From: Pseudomonas reinekei
Lineage (GTDB): Bacteria; Pseudomonadota; Gammaproteobacteria; Pseudomonadales; Pseudomonadaceae
Assembly: GCF_001945365.1 (NCBI RefSeq)
Contig: NZ_MSTQ01000005.1
Span: 372,001-436,000, forward strand
Reading direction: 5' to 3'
DNA: 64,000 bases
In this document: positions 29,459-39,412 of the stretch, piece by piece
How positions within the stretch are numbered: position 1 is the stretch's first letter
Layout: each line of letters starts with the position of its first letter
The notes under the pieces: model-generated
The model's input: the letters and a program-made list of their open reading frames with translations, nothing else
What the model was told of the DNA's origin: nothing
Database searches by the model: none
Translations under genes and position numbers: made by a program

Positions 29459-29704
29459 ATGTCGCTTACCCCTGAGTTGGTTGCCGAACTGGAAGTCCTC
29501 GCACTCTTCAACCTGGACAGTTCCCAGGAAGGTCTGAAAATTCATCAGACCGCTGCCCCGAAACACATTGCCGCCGCCAAACGTCTCTTTGAAAAAGAAC
29601 TCACCGACCAGCCTGACGGCGGTTACCTGACCAGCCTGGGTCGCGATGCCGCGCAAAATGTGCAAACCGTGCTGACCATTCTTAACGCCGAAGTAACAGC
29701 CTGA
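29459..29704 (+). CDS. TIGR02647 family protein
   Basis: 81-residue protein of the gammaproteobacterial TIGR02647 family of unknown function, found next to cyaA in pseudomonads. Features: LTPELVAELEVLALFNLDSS, an amphipathic helix AAKRLFEKELTDQPDGGYLT, and LGRDAAQNVQTVLTILNA. Soluble, no signal peptide. Separated from cyaA by about 200 bp. Confidence 0.88.
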   Translation: MSLTPELVAELEVLALFNLDSSQEGLKIHQTAAPKHIAAAKRLFEKELTDQPDGGYLTSLGRDAAQNVQTVLTILNAEVTA

Positions 29705-29717
29705 ATTCCATCGAATC

Positions 29718-29752
29718 GCCCACGGAAACCCCGCCATGGGATTTCCGCGGGC
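29718..29752 (+). terminator. Possible terminator hairpin after TIGR02647 gene
   Basis: Inverted repeat GCCCACGGAAA / TTTCCGCGGGC with one mismatch and a 13-nt loop, 14 bp after the stop. No T run, so an intrinsic terminator is uncertain. Confidence 0.4.
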
Positions 29753-29908
29753 CTGCCCGGTTACCCGCCTCTGCCAGCTGCTGTCGCCGCGCGATAGAAA
29801 TCTGACGTCAAAAAACAAAATCAGCTTAAAAATCCCGAGGCCGAGGCGCTAAACTGCCCCTCACCCGAGAGCCCCACATCCTCGCCCTGCGAGCCGGTTT
29901 GAGCTGAC

Positions 29909-32755
29909 ATGACCCGCACCCATGAAATTCGCCCCGATCTGGACGAGGGAATCGACCGAAAGGTTCTCAGCCAGCTGCGTGCACGTTTTCTCAAGCTCAA
30001 TGAGGGCCGTCTGGCCCGCGCCGTTGAAGGCCTGTCCACGCGCCAGCAGGCGGTGTTGAGCCTTTTGCCGTTGTTCTTCCACGTCAATCATCCGCTGTTG
30101 CCGGGTTACGTTTCGGGCACCACGCCGGCCGGTGTGTCGAATTTCGAGCCGGACACCAATGTCCTGGCCGAAGCCCAGCGCCTGACCCGCTCGTTTTCCT
30201 ACAAGCCGCGCCACGGCAGCAATCCGCCACGGCCGATTCACGGCCTGTTTCTGATGGGCAGCCTCGGCACCCTGGCCCAGGCCGATCAGAGCGATATGGA
30301 CGTGTGGGTGTGCCACAGCCCGGACCTGACCGAAAACGAGCTCGCCGAGCTGCGCAAGAAATGCCAGCTGCTTGAAGCCTGGGCTGCCAACCAGGGTGCC
30401 GAGGCGCACTTCTTCCTGATCGATCCGGTTCGTTTCGTTCGGGGCGAGCGCGACAACCAACTGAGTTCGGAAAACTGCGGCACGACCCAGCACTACCTGC
30501 TGCTCGACGAGTTCTATCGCACCGCGATCTGGCTGGCGGGACGCACACCCATCTGGTGGCTGGTGCCGGTTTATGAAGAATCGAGCTATGACCGTTATAC
30601 CCACACACTGCTGTCCAAGCGCTTCATCCGCGCCGACGAAAGCCTGGACCTGGGGCACCTGGCGTTTATTCCACCCGGCGAATTCGTCGGCGCCGGCCTT
30701 TGGCAGCTGTTCAAGGGCATTGAGTCGCCGTACAAATCAGTGCTCAAGCTGCTACTGACCGAGGTCTACGCCAGCGAACACCCCACGGTCCAGTGCCTGA
30801 GCCTGCGCTTCAAACAAGCAGTGTTCGCCAATCAGCTCGACCTCGATGAACTGGACCCGTACGTGGTGGTTTACCGGCGCATCGAGGAATACCTCATTGC
30901 CCGAAATGAACCGGAACGCCTGGAACTGGTGCGGCGCGCGCTGTACCTGAAGGTCAACCGCAAGCTGACCGGAAGCGGCGGCCGTACCCAGAGCTGGCAA
31001 CGTTCGCTGCTTGAACGCCTGGCCCATGAATGGAAGTGGGACCCGCGACAACTGGCCCTGCTCGACAGCCGCAGCCAGTGGAAAGTCCGGCAAGTCAGTT
31101 CGGAGCGTCGCGCGCTGGTCAACGAGCTCAATTACAGCTACCGCTTCCTGACCCAGTTTGCCCGCAACGAACAAACCGTCAGCCTGATCAACAAACGCGA
31201 TCTCAGCGTGCTGGGCCGCCGCCTGTATGCGGCGTTCGAGCGCAAAGCCGACAAGGTCGAGTTCATTAATCCGGGCATCGCCCCGGACCTGGCCGAAGAC
31301 ACTCTGACGCTGGTTTACTCGCCCGACAAAAAAGAATCCGGGCAAAGCCAATGGGGCTTGTACAACGGCAGCCTTACCGCCCATGAATGGGAGCATTTCG
31401 CGCCGATCAAGCGCAGCCGCCATCTGCTCGAATTGCTCACCTGGTGCCATCGCAACGGCGTGATCGACAGCAGCACGCGCCTGGCCTTGCACCCCGGCAG
31501 CAGCGACTTGAGCGAATTCGAGCTGTTCAATCTGTTCGGCAGCCTGCAACAAAGCATTCCCCTGCCGCTGCCGGCCGTTGCCGAAGAGCCCTTGCTGCGC
31601 GCCAGCGTGCCGAGCGAAGTGCTGATTCTGGTGAACGTCGGCGTCGACCCGCTCAAACATCACCGCGACTTGAACATCCTGATGACCACCGAGCGTACCG
31701 ACTCACTGAGCTATGCCGGGGTCCGGGAAAACCTGGTATTGACCCTCGACCAGGTCACGCTCAACAGCTGGAACGAAGTGCTGGTCAGCCGCTACGACGG
31801 CCCCCACGCCCTGCTCGACTGCCTGCGTGATTACCTCAACAACCTGCCGGACGGCCCGCTGCAGCCGAAGTTGCGCGTGCGCTGTTTCTGCCACAACCGC
31901 GCACAGTTCATCGCCCAGCGCGTCGAAGACATTCTCGACACCGCGCAGAATCTGCTGCTGAGCCAGCTCAATCTGCGCTACCTCATCCAGGTCCAGCAGC
32001 ATTACCACGTGCTGGAGCTGGTGCCTGGCCAGGTCAAACATGCCGCCCTCACCTCGCTGCCGGCCCTGTTCGAGTACCTGGCTCAGGAGCCCTCCGGTTA
32101 TAGCCCGCTGCACCTGGACCCGATGGCGCTCGAAGACCACGATCTGTCACTGCTGCTGCCCATGGGTCAGCCTGACAGCCTTCAAGTGTTCTATCGAGTG
32201 AGCGAAGGCCTGGCCGATCTGTACGTCCTCGATGAGCTCAATGCCATGTGGCATCAGCGCTTGCCCTGGCATGACGAGCAAAGCCTGCTGGTGCCTATGC
32301 AACGGTTCCTGCTGTCCATCCAGTACCGCCGTGACGCGGCGCTGCCAATGGATTCGGCGCAACCCAGGAATCCGCACATCCTGTATTACCAGCTACTGCC
32401 GACCGGTACAGGCCGAGCACGCCGGGTCGAAGCCCGGCCGACACCGCAAACCCCGGTCAACAAGCCGTTCTACGACGTTCAGGCGATCGTCGGCAAAGCT
32501 GCACCGGGCAAGGTGCAGGTCACGCTGTATTGCAATCAACGGGAGTTTTCAGAGCTGGAGCATGGCGACCAACTGTTCAGCGTGGTCGCCCGGGAGATTG
32601 TCGAGCAGCGCCGCGAGACCAAGCGTTACCGCTGCTACATCACCGACCTGGATCTGTCCGGCCTGCTCGGTGATGCTCAGGGCTCAAGCAATCTTTATTT
32701 GCGTTACAAGGCCGACCTGGAGCGCGCATTGAACGCAGCGCTCGATCAGGTCTGA
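29909..32755 (+). CDS. cyaA: Class I adenylate cyclase
   Basis: Makes cAMP from ATP; class I (enterobacterial/Pseudomonas) cyclase, 948 residues. The N-terminal catalytic half has the nucleotidyltransferase-type motif GSLGTLAQADQSDMDVWV with Asp129 and Asp131 as probable metal ligands, followed by WWLVPVYEE. The C-terminal half is the regulatory domain, containing LILVNVGVDPLKHH and RVRCFCHNRAQ. In Pseudomonas cAMP acts mainly through Vfr/Crp. Convergent with rnk, 7 bp between stops. Confidence 0.95.
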   Translation: MTRTHEIRPDLDEGIDRKVLSQLRARFLKLNEGRLARAVEGLSTRQQAVLSLLPLFFHVNHPLLPGYVSGTTPAGVSNFEPDTNVLAEAQRLTRSFSYKPRHGSNPPRPIHGLFLMGSLGTLAQADQSDMDVWVCHSPDLTENELAELRKKCQLLEAWAANQGAEAHFFLIDPVRFVRGERDNQLSSENCGTTQHYLLLDEFYRTAIWLAGRTPIWWLVPVYEESSYDRYTHTLLSKRFIRADESLDLGHLAFIPPGEFVGAGLWQLFKGIESPYKSVLKLLLTEVYASEHPTVQCLSLRFKQAVFANQLDLDELDPYVVVYRRIEEYLIARNEPERLELVRRALYLKVNRKLTGSGGRTQSWQRSLLERLAHEWKWDPRQLALLDSRSQWKVRQVSSERRALVNELNYSYRFLTQFARNEQTVSLINKRDLSVLGRRLYAAFERKADKVEFINPGIAPDLAEDTLTLVYSPDKKESGQSQWGLYNGSLTAHEWEHFAPIKRSRHLLELLTWCHRNGVIDSSTRLALHPGSSDLSEFELFNLFGSLQQSIPLPLPAVAEEPLLRASVPSEVLILVNVGVDPLKHHRDLNILMTTERTDSLSYAGVRENLVLTLDQVTLNSWNEVLVSRYDGPHALLDCLRDYLNNLPDGPLQPKLRVRCFCHNRAQFIAQRVEDILDTAQNLLLSQLNLRYLIQVQQHYHVLELVPGQVKHAALTSLPALFEYLAQEPSGYSPLHLDPMALEDHDLSLLLPMGQPDSLQVFYRVSEGLADLYVLDELNAMWHQRLPWHDEQSLLVPMQRFLLSIQYRRDAALPMDSAQPRNPHILYYQLLPTGTGRARRVEARPTPQTPVNKPFYDVQAIVGKAAPGKVQVTLYCNQREFSELEHGDQLFSVVAREIVEQRRETKRYRCYITDLDLSGLLGDAQGSSNLYLRYKADLERALNAALDQV

Positions 32756-32762
32756 CGGGAAA

Positions 32763-33173
32763 TTATTCCGGAAAGTGGCCGCCCTGGGCCGGCTGCGATT
32801 CGACTTCCAGCAAGGTCAGCTTCAGCGTCTTGCCGCCCGGTGCCGGCCAGTCGATATGCTGCCCGACCTTCAGACCCAGCAGAGCACTGCCGACCGGCGC
32901 CAGAATGGAAATCTTGCCTTCGTCGGCATTGGCATCCTTGGGGTACACCAATGTCAGGTGGTAGTCCTTGCCACTGCTTTCTTCGCGGCAGTGCACACGG
33001 GAATTCATGGTCACGACATCGGCGGGCACTTCATCGTGGCCGACCAGCGTATCGGCGCGATCCAGTTCGGTTTGCAGCGCGATAACGCCCGGCAGCGTGT
33101 CATCCAGGCTGTCGATCAGACGCTCCAGACGCTGAACGTCCAGACGGGTAAGGGTGATGGAAGGTGCGGTCAT
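32763..33173 (-). CDS. rnk: Regulator of nucleoside diphosphate kinase Rnk
   Basis: GreA-like protein that binds RNA polymerase and, in Pseudomonas and E. coli, affects nucleoside diphosphate kinase levels and alginate production. The start at 33173 (MTAPSITLTRLDVQRLERLI) gives 136 residues; the family has an N-terminal short coiled-coil and a C-terminal GreA-type domain with VGSALLGLKVGQHIDWPAPG. The DADEGKISILAPV segment is typical. Terminal part of a strand that also holds DUF1289 and cyaY, but an intervening terminator separates them. Confidence 0.93.
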   Translation of the reverse strand: MTAPSITLTRLDVQRLERLIDSLDDTLPGVIALQTELDRADTLVGHDEVPADVVTMNSRVHCREESSGKDYHLTLVYPKDANADEGKISILAPVGSALLGLKVGQHIDWPAPGGKTLKLTLLEVESQPAQGGHFPE

Positions 33174-33210
33174 GATCAGGGCAGACTCCTTTCTTCTGCG
33201 CGAAAAAAGC

Positions 33211-33239
33211 AAAACCCCGCCAGAAGAAGGCGGGGTTTT
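33211..33239. terminator. Strong terminator between DUF1289 gene and rnk
   Basis: Stem AAAACCCCGCC / GGCGGGGTTTT with a 7-nt loop and T runs on both sides. On the minus strand it ends the cyaY-DUF1289 transcript upstream of rnk. Confidence 0.9.
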
Positions 33240-33329
33240 CACAAGCCTCGATGGGTTGAGGCGTACCCGGACACTATCACAGCTCAAAAAATATACAAGC
33301 CGTGGCCCGGAGCCCGCATTTGTTGCAGG

Positions 33330-33548
33330 TCAGGTGTTGGCTTTGCGATACGCGGCCTGGGTGCAGATCACCCGTCGACGCTCATCATCCGCCGAGCGCC
33401 ATTCGCGGATGTCTTCGACATGGCGAAAGCAGCCCAGACAGACTTTTTGCTCATCCAGGCGGCATACACCGCTGCAGGGCGACGGCACCGCAGGACTGAC
33501 ATTGCTGTAGAGCGGCTTGGGTGGGCGCACAGGTGCAGGCTGGGTCAC
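33330..33548 (-). CDS. DUF1289 domain-containing small protein
   Basis: 72-residue protein with four cysteines in the DUF1289 pattern: SPCSGVCRLDEQKVCLGCFR, probably a small metal-binding site. The best start is a GTG at 33548 (VTQPAPVRPP), four bases after the cyaY stop, with an upstream AAGGTC; the frame is open further upstream but lies inside cyaY. The arrangement cyaY-DUF1289 suggests one operon, perhaps linked to iron handling, which is inference. Confidence 0.83.
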   Translation of the reverse strand: MTQPAPVRPPKPLYSNVSPAVPSPCSGVCRLDEQKVCLGCFRHVEDIREWRSADDERRRVICTQAAYRKANT

Positions 33549-33552
33549 GATC

Positions 33553-33885
33553 TCACAGACCTTCGAAATCGAATTCAACGCCGGCCTGCTGCTGGACGAT
33601 GCGCTCAAGCATCTCGCCCAACTGCTCTTCGCTCTTGTCGCACATCCAGCGCTCGCTTTCTTCGTCGTAATCGAAGTGGAAGCCACCGGACACGGCCGCC
33701 AGCCACAGCTGACGCAGCGGCTCCTGGCGACTGAAGATCAACTGGGTGCCGTTCTCGAACTTGACGGTCAGCACACCGGCCGAGCTCTCCAGATCGATAT
33801 CCAGATCGCTTTCGTCAAAGATGTCTTCCAGTTTTTCCTGGGTTTCGTCGACCAGATCGTGGAAACGGGCTTCGGACAAACTCAT
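33553..33885 (-). CDS. cyaY: Frataxin-like protein CyaY
   Basis: Bacterial frataxin, an iron-binding regulator of the IscS iron-sulfur cluster machinery, 110 residues. The acidic first helix FHDLVDETQEKLEDIFDESD and the strand segment DIDLESSAGVLTVKFENGTQ followed by LIFSRQEPLRQLWLAAVSGG and FHFDYDE match the family fold. Divergent from lptM-lysA, as in other gammaproteobacteria. Confidence 0.95.
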   Translation of the reverse strand: MSLSEARFHDLVDETQEKLEDIFDESDLDIDLESSAGVLTVKFENGTQLIFSRQEPLRQLWLAAVSGGFHFDYDEESERWMCDKSEEQLGEMLERIVQQQAGVEFDFEGL

Positions 33886-33988
33886 TGCGGCAACCTCAAA
33901 AAATGTCTGATCAGGCTCAAGCGCCGCAAGATACGGGCGAGCCCTGTCGATTGCAAAGGATAACGACCAAGGGGGCCTAACACTTCAC

Positions 33989-34082
33989 CCTGTGGGAGCG
34001 GGCTTGCCCGCGATAGGGCCGGCAAATTCAACATCAATGTCGACTGAACCTCCGCTATCGCGGGCGAGCCCGCTCCCACAGG
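33989..34082. repeat. REPIN (two inverted REP units)
   Basis: CCTGTGGGAGCGGGCTTGCC (from 33989) and the inverse GGCGAGCCCGCTCCCACAGG (ending 34082) with about 38 bp between, in the cyaY-lptM intergenic space. Confidence 0.87.
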
Positions 34083-34193
34083 GTTCGATGTGCTTGCGGC
34101 CAAGCCCCGCCGGACGGGAGCCCCCTCGCATAGGCAAGCTGCCGGGTGGCCGGTATACTCCGGCGCAATTAATGCATTTTCAAGGATTTCGCC

Positions 34194-34367
34194 ATGAAGC
34201 GCCTGATCTCTTCCCTTGCCGCGCTCCTCGCGGTCGCCTGTCTCGTGTCGGCCTGCGGCCAAAAAGGCCCGCTGTACCTGCCGGACGACAGCCAGGACCC
34301 TGCAGAGCAGGCACAGTCCTCGCAAAAGCAGCCGTCCAAGGCGCACAAGCACGACGTCTACCAATAA
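34194..34367 (+). CDS. lptM: LPS translocon maturation chaperone LptM (LppL)
   Basis: Tiny lipoprotein of 57 residues upstream of lysA, formerly LppL/YifL. Signal with lipobox LVSACG and the conserved mature start [12 protein letters not shown]. In E. coli LptM assists oxidative folding of the LptD-LptE outer-membrane LPS translocon. An AAGGA ribosome site lies 8 nt before the ATG. Followed 9 bp later by lysA, so it leads the lysA-dapF operon. Confidence 0.93.
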   Translation: MKRLISSLAALLAVACLVSACGQKGPLYLPDDSQDPAEQAQSSQKQPSKAHKHDVYQ

Positions 34368-34376
34368 GGGAACATC

Positions 34377-35624
34377 ATGGACGCTTTTAACTACCGTGAC
34401 GGTGAACTGTTCGCGGAAGGTGTTGCCCTGTCTGCCATCGCCGATCGCTTTGGTACTCCGACCTACGTTTACTCGCGCGCGCACATCGAAGCTCAATACC
34501 TGGCTTACGCCGATGCGCTGGCCGGCATGCCACACCTGGTGTGCTTTGCGGTCAAGGCCAACTCCAACCTGGGCGTACTGAATGTCCTGGCGCGCCTGGG
34601 CGCCGGTTTCGACATCGTTTCCCGTGGGGAGCTGGAACGCGTTCTGGCCGCTGGCGGCAGCGCCGACAAGATCGTGTTCTCCGGCGTCGGCAAGACCCGT
34701 GACGACATGCGTCGCGCCCTGGAAGTCGGCGTACACTGCTTCAACGTCGAATCCACCGACGAACTGGAGCGCCTGCAAGTGGTTGCCGCCGAGCTGAACG
34801 TTCGCGCGCCGATTTCGTTGCGCGTGAACCCGGATGTCGATGCCGGCACCCACCCGTACATTTCCACCGGTCTCAAAGAGAACAAGTTCGGCATCGCCAT
34901 CGCCGACGCCGAAGACGTGTACGTGCGTGCCGCGCAGCTGCCGAACCTGGAAGTGGTCGGCGTCGATTGCCACATCGGTTCACAACTGACCACCCTGCCG
35001 CCATTCATCGACGCCCTCGACCGCCTGCTGGGCCTGGTCGACCGCCTCGGCGATTGTGGCATTTACCTGCGCCACATCGATCTCGGTGGTGGCCTGGGCG
35101 TGCGATACAAGGACGAGGAGCCGCCACTGGCTGCCGACTACATCAAGGCCGTGCGCGAGCGTCTCGACGGTCGTGACCTGGCGCTGGTATTCGAGCCGGG
35201 TCGCTTCATCGTCGCCAACGCCGGCGTGCTGCTGACCCAGGTCGAGTACCTCAAGCACACCGAGCACAAAGACTTCGCCATCGTCGATGCGGCCATGAAC
35301 GACTTGATCCGCCCGGCGCTGTATCAAGCCTGGATGGACGTCACCGCCGTGCGCCCGCGTAGCACCGCTGCCCGCGCCTACGACATCGTCGGCCCGATCT
35401 GCGAAACCGGCGACTTCCTGGCCAAGGAGCGTGAACTGGCCCTGGAAGAAGGCGACCTGCTGGCCGTACATTCGGCTGGCGCCTATGGGTTTGTCATGAG
35501 TTCCAACTACAACACTCGCGGCCGGGCCGCTGAAGTGCTGGTGGACGGTGATCAGGCATTTGAAGTGCGTCGCCGTGAGACGGTAGCCGAGTTGTTTGCT
35601 GGCGAAAGCCTGCTGCCGGAGTAA
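34377..35624 (+). CDS. lysA: Diaminopimelate decarboxylase
   Basis: PLP enzyme that makes lysine from meso-diaminopimelate. 415 residues: N-terminal TIM barrel with PLP lysine Lys60 (CFAVKANSNLGVLN), the HIGSQ (GVDCHIGSQL) and glycine loop HIDLGGGLGVRY, and FEPGRF phosphate-binding segment; C-terminal beta domain with GPICETGDFLAKE, whose Cys completes the neighbouring subunit's site. Operon lptM-lysA-dapF; dapF starts 3 bp after this stop. Confidence 0.97.
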   Translation: MDAFNYRDGELFAEGVALSAIADRFGTPTYVYSRAHIEAQYLAYADALAGMPHLVCFAVKANSNLGVLNVLARLGAGFDIVSRGELERVLAAGGSADKIVFSGVGKTRDDMRRALEVGVHCFNVESTDELERLQVVAAELNVRAPISLRVNPDVDAGTHPYISTGLKENKFGIAIADAEDVYVRAAQLPNLEVVGVDCHIGSQLTTLPPFIDALDRLLGLVDRLGDCGIYLRHIDLGGGLGVRYKDEEPPLAADYIKAVRERLDGRDLALVFEPGRFIVANAGVLLTQVEYLKHTEHKDFAIVDAAMNDLIRPALYQAWMDVTAVRPRSTAARAYDIVGPICETGDFLAKERELALEEGDLLAVHSAGAYGFVMSSNYNTRGRAAEVLVDGDQAFEVRRRETVAELFAGESLLPE

Positions 35625-35627
35625 GCC

Positions 35628-36458
35628 ATGCTGCTGCGTTTTACCAAAATGCACGGCCTGGGCAATGACTTCATGGTCCTCGACCTGGTCAGCCAGCACG
35701 CGCATATTCTGCCCAAGCATGCCAAGCAATGGGGCGATCGGCACACCGGCATCGGTTTCGATCAGTTGCTGATCGTCGAAGCGCCGAGCAACCCGGATGT
35801 GGATTTTCGCTATCGGATCTTCAATTCCGACGGGTCCGAAGTGGAACAATGCGGCAACGGTGCGCGCTGTTTCGCCCGCTTCGTCCTCGACAAGCGCCTG
35901 ACCGCAAAACGGCAGATTCGCGTCGAGACCAAAGGCGGCATCATCGAACTGGACGTTCGTAGCGACGGCCAGATCGGCGTGAACATGGGCGCCCCGCGCC
36001 TGGTACCGGCGGATATTCCGTTCCAGGCACCGGAGCAGGCGACGAGTTATCAGGTTGACGTCGACGGTACACCGGTCGAGCTGACGGCCGTGTCCATGGG
36101 CAATCCCCACGCCGTCGTGCGGGTCAGCGACATCAACAATGCACCGGTGCATGAACTGGGGCCGAAAATCGAACATCACCCGCGCTTCCCGGCGCGGGTC
36201 AACGTCGGTTTTCTCCAGGTCATCGATCGGGGCCGCGCGCAGTTGCGCGTCTGGGAACGCGGCGCCGGGGAAACCCAGGCCTGCGGGACCGGCGCTTGTG
36301 CCGCAGCAGTAGCCGCGATCAGTCAAGGGTGGATGGATTCGCCGTTGCTGATCGACCTGCCTGGCGGGCGCCTGTCCATTGAGTGGGCAGGCCCTGGCCA
36401 ACCGGTGCTAATGACCGGCCCGGCAGTCCGCGTATACGAAGGACAAGTACGTCTTTGA
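35628..36458 (+). CDS. dapF: Diaminopimelate epimerase
   Basis: Converts LL- to meso-diaminopimelate, the precursor of lysine and peptidoglycan. 276 residues, two pseudo-symmetric domains each giving one catalytic cysteine: Cys75 ([10 protein letters not shown]) and Cys219 ([13 protein letters not shown]). [12 protein letters not shown] at the start is typical. Sits between lysA, which uses its product, and the DUF484-xerC pair. Confidence 0.97.
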   Translation: MLLRFTKMHGLGNDFMVLDLVSQHAHILPKHAKQWGDRHTGIGFDQLLIVEAPSNPDVDFRYRIFNSDGSEVEQCGNGARCFARFVLDKRLTAKRQIRVETKGGIIELDVRSDGQIGVNMGAPRLVPADIPFQAPEQATSYQVDVDGTPVELTAVSMGNPHAVVRVSDINNAPVHELGPKIEHHPRFPARVNVGFLQVIDRGRAQLRVWERGAGETQACGTGACAAAVAAISQGWMDSPLLIDLPGGRLSIEWAGPGQPVLMTGPAVRVYEGQVRL

Positions 36459-36471
36459 GTGAGCCAAAGCC

Positions 36472-37197
36472 ATGACCGACAAGCCACAGGTACCAGCCCG
36501 ACAGTCCGACGAATCTCCGTCCGAGCGCCTGGAGGCGGCGGCAATTGCCGCGTACCTGGAGGCTCATCCGGATTTCTTCGTCGAGCACGAAGAACTGCTG
36601 CCGGCAATGCGCATTCCCCACCGGCGCGGCGACACCGTTTCGCTTGTGGAGCGGCAGATGACCATCCTGCGCGACCGTAACATCGAGCTGCGTCATCGTC
36701 TGTCGCACTTGATGGATGTGGCTCGCGACAACGACCGCCTCTTCGACAAGACCCGCCGCCTGATTCTCGCGCTGATGGATGCCACCAGCCTGGAAGACGT
36801 GGTGATCTGCGTCGAAGACAGCCTGCGCCAGGATTTCCAGGTGCCCTTCGTCAGCCTCATCCTGCTGGGCGACAACGCCATGCCAGTGGGGCGCTGGGTC
36901 ACGCACGCCGACGCACAAGTGGCCATCGGTGGCCTGCTGCTCGAAGACAAAAGCGTCAGTGGCAGCCTGCGTGAACATGAGCTGGACTTCTTGTTCGGCG
37001 AAGAACAGCGCAAGCAGATTGGCTCCACGGCCGTCGTCGCCATCAGCCATCAAGGCATCCACGGCATCCTCGCCATCGCCAGCCGTGATCCGCAGCACTA
37101 CAAGAGTTCGGTGGGCACGCTGTTCCTCAGTTACATCGCCGAAGTCATGGGCCGCGTGCTGCCACGGGTCAATAGCTCCCTGCGCTCGGTTCGCTGA
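36472..37197 (+). CDS. DUF484 family protein
   Basis: 241-residue cytoplasmic protein with a short N-terminal helical region ([18 protein letters not shown]), a coiled-coil ([20 protein letters not shown]) and a GAF-like domain ([20 protein letters not shown] to [18 protein letters not shown]). In gammaproteobacteria it is nearly always between dapF and xerC, 2 bp before the xerC start here. Function unknown; a regulatory sensor role is inferred from the fold. Confidence 0.9.
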   Translation: MTDKPQVPARQSDESPSERLEAAAIAAYLEAHPDFFVEHEELLPAMRIPHRRGDTVSLVERQMTILRDRNIELRHRLSHLMDVARDNDRLFDKTRRLILALMDATSLEDVVICVEDSLRQDFQVPFVSLILLGDNAMPVGRWVTHADAQVAIGGLLLEDKSVSGSLREHELDFLFGEEQRKQIGSTAVVAISHQGIHGILAIASRDPQHYKSSVGTLFLSYIAEVMGRVLPRVNSSLRSVR

Positions 37198-37199
37198 AC

Positions 37200-38099
37200 A
37201 TGGAACGGCAACTGGACGCTTACTGCGAACACCTGCGCAGTGAGCGGCAGGTGTCACCGCACACGCTGTCGGCCTACCGCCGTGACCTCGATAAAGTCCT
37301 GGACTGGTGCGTCAAACAGAACATCGGCAGTTGGGCAGCACTGGACATTCAGCGCCTGCGTAGCCTGATCGCCCGCCTGCATGCCCAAGGCCAATCCTCG
37401 CGCAGCCTGGCACGGTTGCTGTCGGCAGTGCGCGGTCTCTATCACTACCTGAACCGCGAAGGCCTGTGCGACCACGATCCGGCTAACGGCCTCGCACCGC
37501 CCAAGGGCGAACGACGCCTGCCGAAAACCCTCGACACCGACCGCGCGTTGCAACTGCTTGAGGGCGGTGTGGAGGATGATTTTCTCGCTCGTCGTGATCA
37601 GGCGATTCTGGAGCTGTTCTATTCCTCTGGACTGCGGCTTTCAGAGCTGACCGGTCTCAACCTTGATCAACTCGACCTTGCAGACGGCATGGTCCAGGTA
37701 CTCGGCAAGGGCAGTAAAACCCGCCTGCTGCCAGTGGGCAAAAAGGCTCGCGAGGCATTGGAACAATGGTTGCCGCTGCGGGCGATGGCCAATCCGGCAG
37801 ACGATGCGGTGTTTGTCAGTCAGCAAGGCCGGCGCCTCGGGCCCCGGGCGATTCAGGTGCGGGTCAAAGCCGCCGGCGAACGCGAACTGGGACAAAACCT
37901 GCACCCGCATATGCTGCGTCACTCCTTCGCCAGCCATTTGCTGGAGTCCTCCCAGGACCTGCGGGCGGTGCAGGAATTGCTCGGCCATTCCGACATCAAG
38001 ACCACGCAGATCTATACCCACCTGGACTTCCAGCATCTGGCCACGGTCTATGACAGCGCCCATCCACGGGCCAAACGCATGAAAGGCGACGATTCATGA
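37200..38099 (+). CDS. xerC: Tyrosine recombinase XerC
   Basis: Acts with XerD at dif to resolve chromosome dimers. 299 residues. N-terminal SAM-like core-binding domain; catalytic residues all present: Arg146 (SSGLRLSEL), Lys170 ([10 protein letters not shown]), His237 and Arg240 ([13 protein letters not shown]), His263 (LLGHSD), nucleophile Tyr272 ([10 protein letters not shown]). In P. aeruginosa the gene is known as sss. Its stop overlaps the HAD gene start by 4 bp. Confidence 0.97.
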   Translation: MERQLDAYCEHLRSERQVSPHTLSAYRRDLDKVLDWCVKQNIGSWAALDIQRLRSLIARLHAQGQSSRSLARLLSAVRGLYHYLNREGLCDHDPANGLAPPKGERRLPKTLDTDRALQLLEGGVEDDFLARRDQAILELFYSSGLRLSELTGLNLDQLDLADGMVQVLGKGSKTRLLPVGKKAREALEQWLPLRAMANPADDAVFVSQQGRRLGPRAIQVRVKAAGERELGQNLHPHMLRHSFASHLLESSQDLRAVQELLGHSDIKTTQIYTHLDFQHLATVYDSAHPRAKRMKGDDS

Positions 38100-38803
38100 G
38101 CATTCAGTTGATCACCTTCGACCTCGACGACACCCTGTGGGACACCGCCCCGGTGATTGTCAGCGCCGAAGCCGTTTTGCGTGAATGGCTGACCGAGCAC
38201 GCGCCCAATCTGGGTGCAGTGCCGGTTGAGCATTTGTGGACCATTCGTGAGCGTATCCTGAGCAGCGAGCCGGGACTCAAGCATCGCATCAGCGCCCTGC
38301 GCCGGCGCGTGCTGTTCCATGCGCTGGAAGAATCCGGCTATGCCCATGCGCAAGCCTCGGATCTGGCAGACAAGGGCTTCGAAGTGTTTCTGCACGCTCG
38401 GCATCAGATCGAGGTGTTTCCGGAAGTCGAACCCACCCTGGAGATTCTCGCCAACCACTACGCCCTCGGCGTGGTCACCAACGGCAACGCCGATGTACGT
38501 CGGCTGGGCCTGGCGGATTACTTCAAGTTTGCGCTGTGCGCCGAAGACATCGGCATCGCCAAGCCTGATGCGCGGCTGTTTCATGAAGCGTTGCAGCGTG
38601 GCGGCGCGACGCCCGAGAGGGCGGTGCACATCGGTGATCATCCGGGTGATGATATTGCCGGTGCGCAGCAAGCGGGGCTGCGGGCAATCTGGTTCAACCC
38701 GGCGGGCAAGGCGTGGGAAGCGGACCGTTTGCCGGATGCGGAAATTCGCAGCCTGACCGAGTTGCCGGCGTTGTTGGCGCTGTGGAATGCCGCCTCGCGA
38801 TGA
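38096..38803 (+). CDS. HAD-family hydrolase (YigB-like)
   Basis: HAD superfamily phosphatase of 235 residues, similar to YigB, which has FMN and sugar phosphate phosphatase activity in E. coli. Motif [13 protein letters not shown] with nucleophile and acid Asp, motif [11 protein letters not shown], motif III Lys in [10 protein letters not shown], motif [15 protein letters not shown]. Overlaps xerC by 4 bp, the E. coli xerC-yigB arrangement. Substrate uncertain. Confidence 0.93.
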   Translation: MSIQLITFDLDDTLWDTAPVIVSAEAVLREWLTEHAPNLGAVPVEHLWTIRERILSSEPGLKHRISALRRRVLFHALEESGYAHAQASDLADKGFEVFLHARHQIEVFPEVEPTLEILANHYALGVVTNGNADVRRLGLADYFKFALCAEDIGIAKPDARLFHEALQRGGATPERAVHIGDHPGDDIAGAQQAGLRAIWFNPAGKAWEADRLPDAEIRSLTELPALLALWNAASR

Positions 38804-38812
38804 CACAAAACA

Positions 38813-38902
38813 TGTGGGAGCGCGCCTGCTCGCGAAAGCGGTGGGTCAGCCGACATAGATCTTGAATGTGAGGGCCTCTTCGCGAGCAGGCTCTCCCACA
38901 GG
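38813..38902. repeat. REPIN (two inverted REP units)
   Basis: TGTGGGAGCGCGCCTGCTCG (from 38813) and inverse CGCGAGCAGGCTCTCCCACA (ending about 38900), spacer about 40 bp. Confidence 0.84.
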
Positions 38903-38940
38903 GGATCATGCCGAGTTCAAGGGTTTTGTTTCACCCATGA

Positions 38941-38969
38941 AAAAGCCCGCGGCGACGGCGGGCTTTTTC
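38941..38969. terminator. Bidirectional terminator between HAD gene and sutA
   Basis: Stem AAAAAGCCCGC / GCGGGCTTTTT with a 7-nt loop, flanked by A and T runs between convergent genes. Confidence 0.88.
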
Positions 38970-38987
38970 AGCAAGCTCGGAGCAGCC

Positions 38988-39311
38988 TTAGATAGGCCGG
39001 CTGCCGTACTTGTTGTCCGGCTTCTTGGGCGGATCGGCGACTACGTTGGCCTCCACTTCCTGCACCTTGCCACCTCTGGCCAAAAACTCTTCCATGGCCC
39101 GCGCGAGAGCATCGCGTTCCTTGTTCTTGGCTTCGACACTTGGCAGCTCGTCGACCGATACCGCTGCCTTGGCTTTGCCTTTGGCAGTCGGCGCGGGCGC
39201 ATCAACGCCGTCGTCGTCAGCAACGTCTTCCGCTGCTGCTTCCAGGCCTTCTTCGGCCTCGTCTTCGTCGCCTACTTCGAGGTCGTCGTTTTCCAGATCA
39301 TCGTCGCTCAT
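38988..39311 (-). CDS. sutA: Transcriptional regulator SutA
   Basis: Small acidic RNA polymerase-binding regulator known in P. aeruginosa to raise transcription of ribosomal and other genes during slow growth. 107 residues: N-terminal disordered acidic stretch (MSDDDLENDDLEVGDEDEAE), an Ala/Lys middle, a helix (NKERDALARAMEEFLARGGK) and a C-terminal tail VVADPPKKPDNKYGSRPI. Composition, length and locus fit SutA. Confidence 0.9.
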   Translation of the reverse strand: MSDDDLENDDLEVGDEDEAEEGLEAAAEDVADDDGVDAPAPTAKGKAKAAVSVDELPSVEAKNKERDALARAMEEFLARGGKVQEVEANVVADPPKKPDNKYGSRPI

Positions 39312-39412
39312 GTTCTACCTCATGACTTGCGAAAAGCAGATTAGTTATAGCCCAGCTTTGCCCTCTGTCGAAGGCTGCCGGAAAAAAATCAACAGCCGCT
39401 GCTGACCAGCGG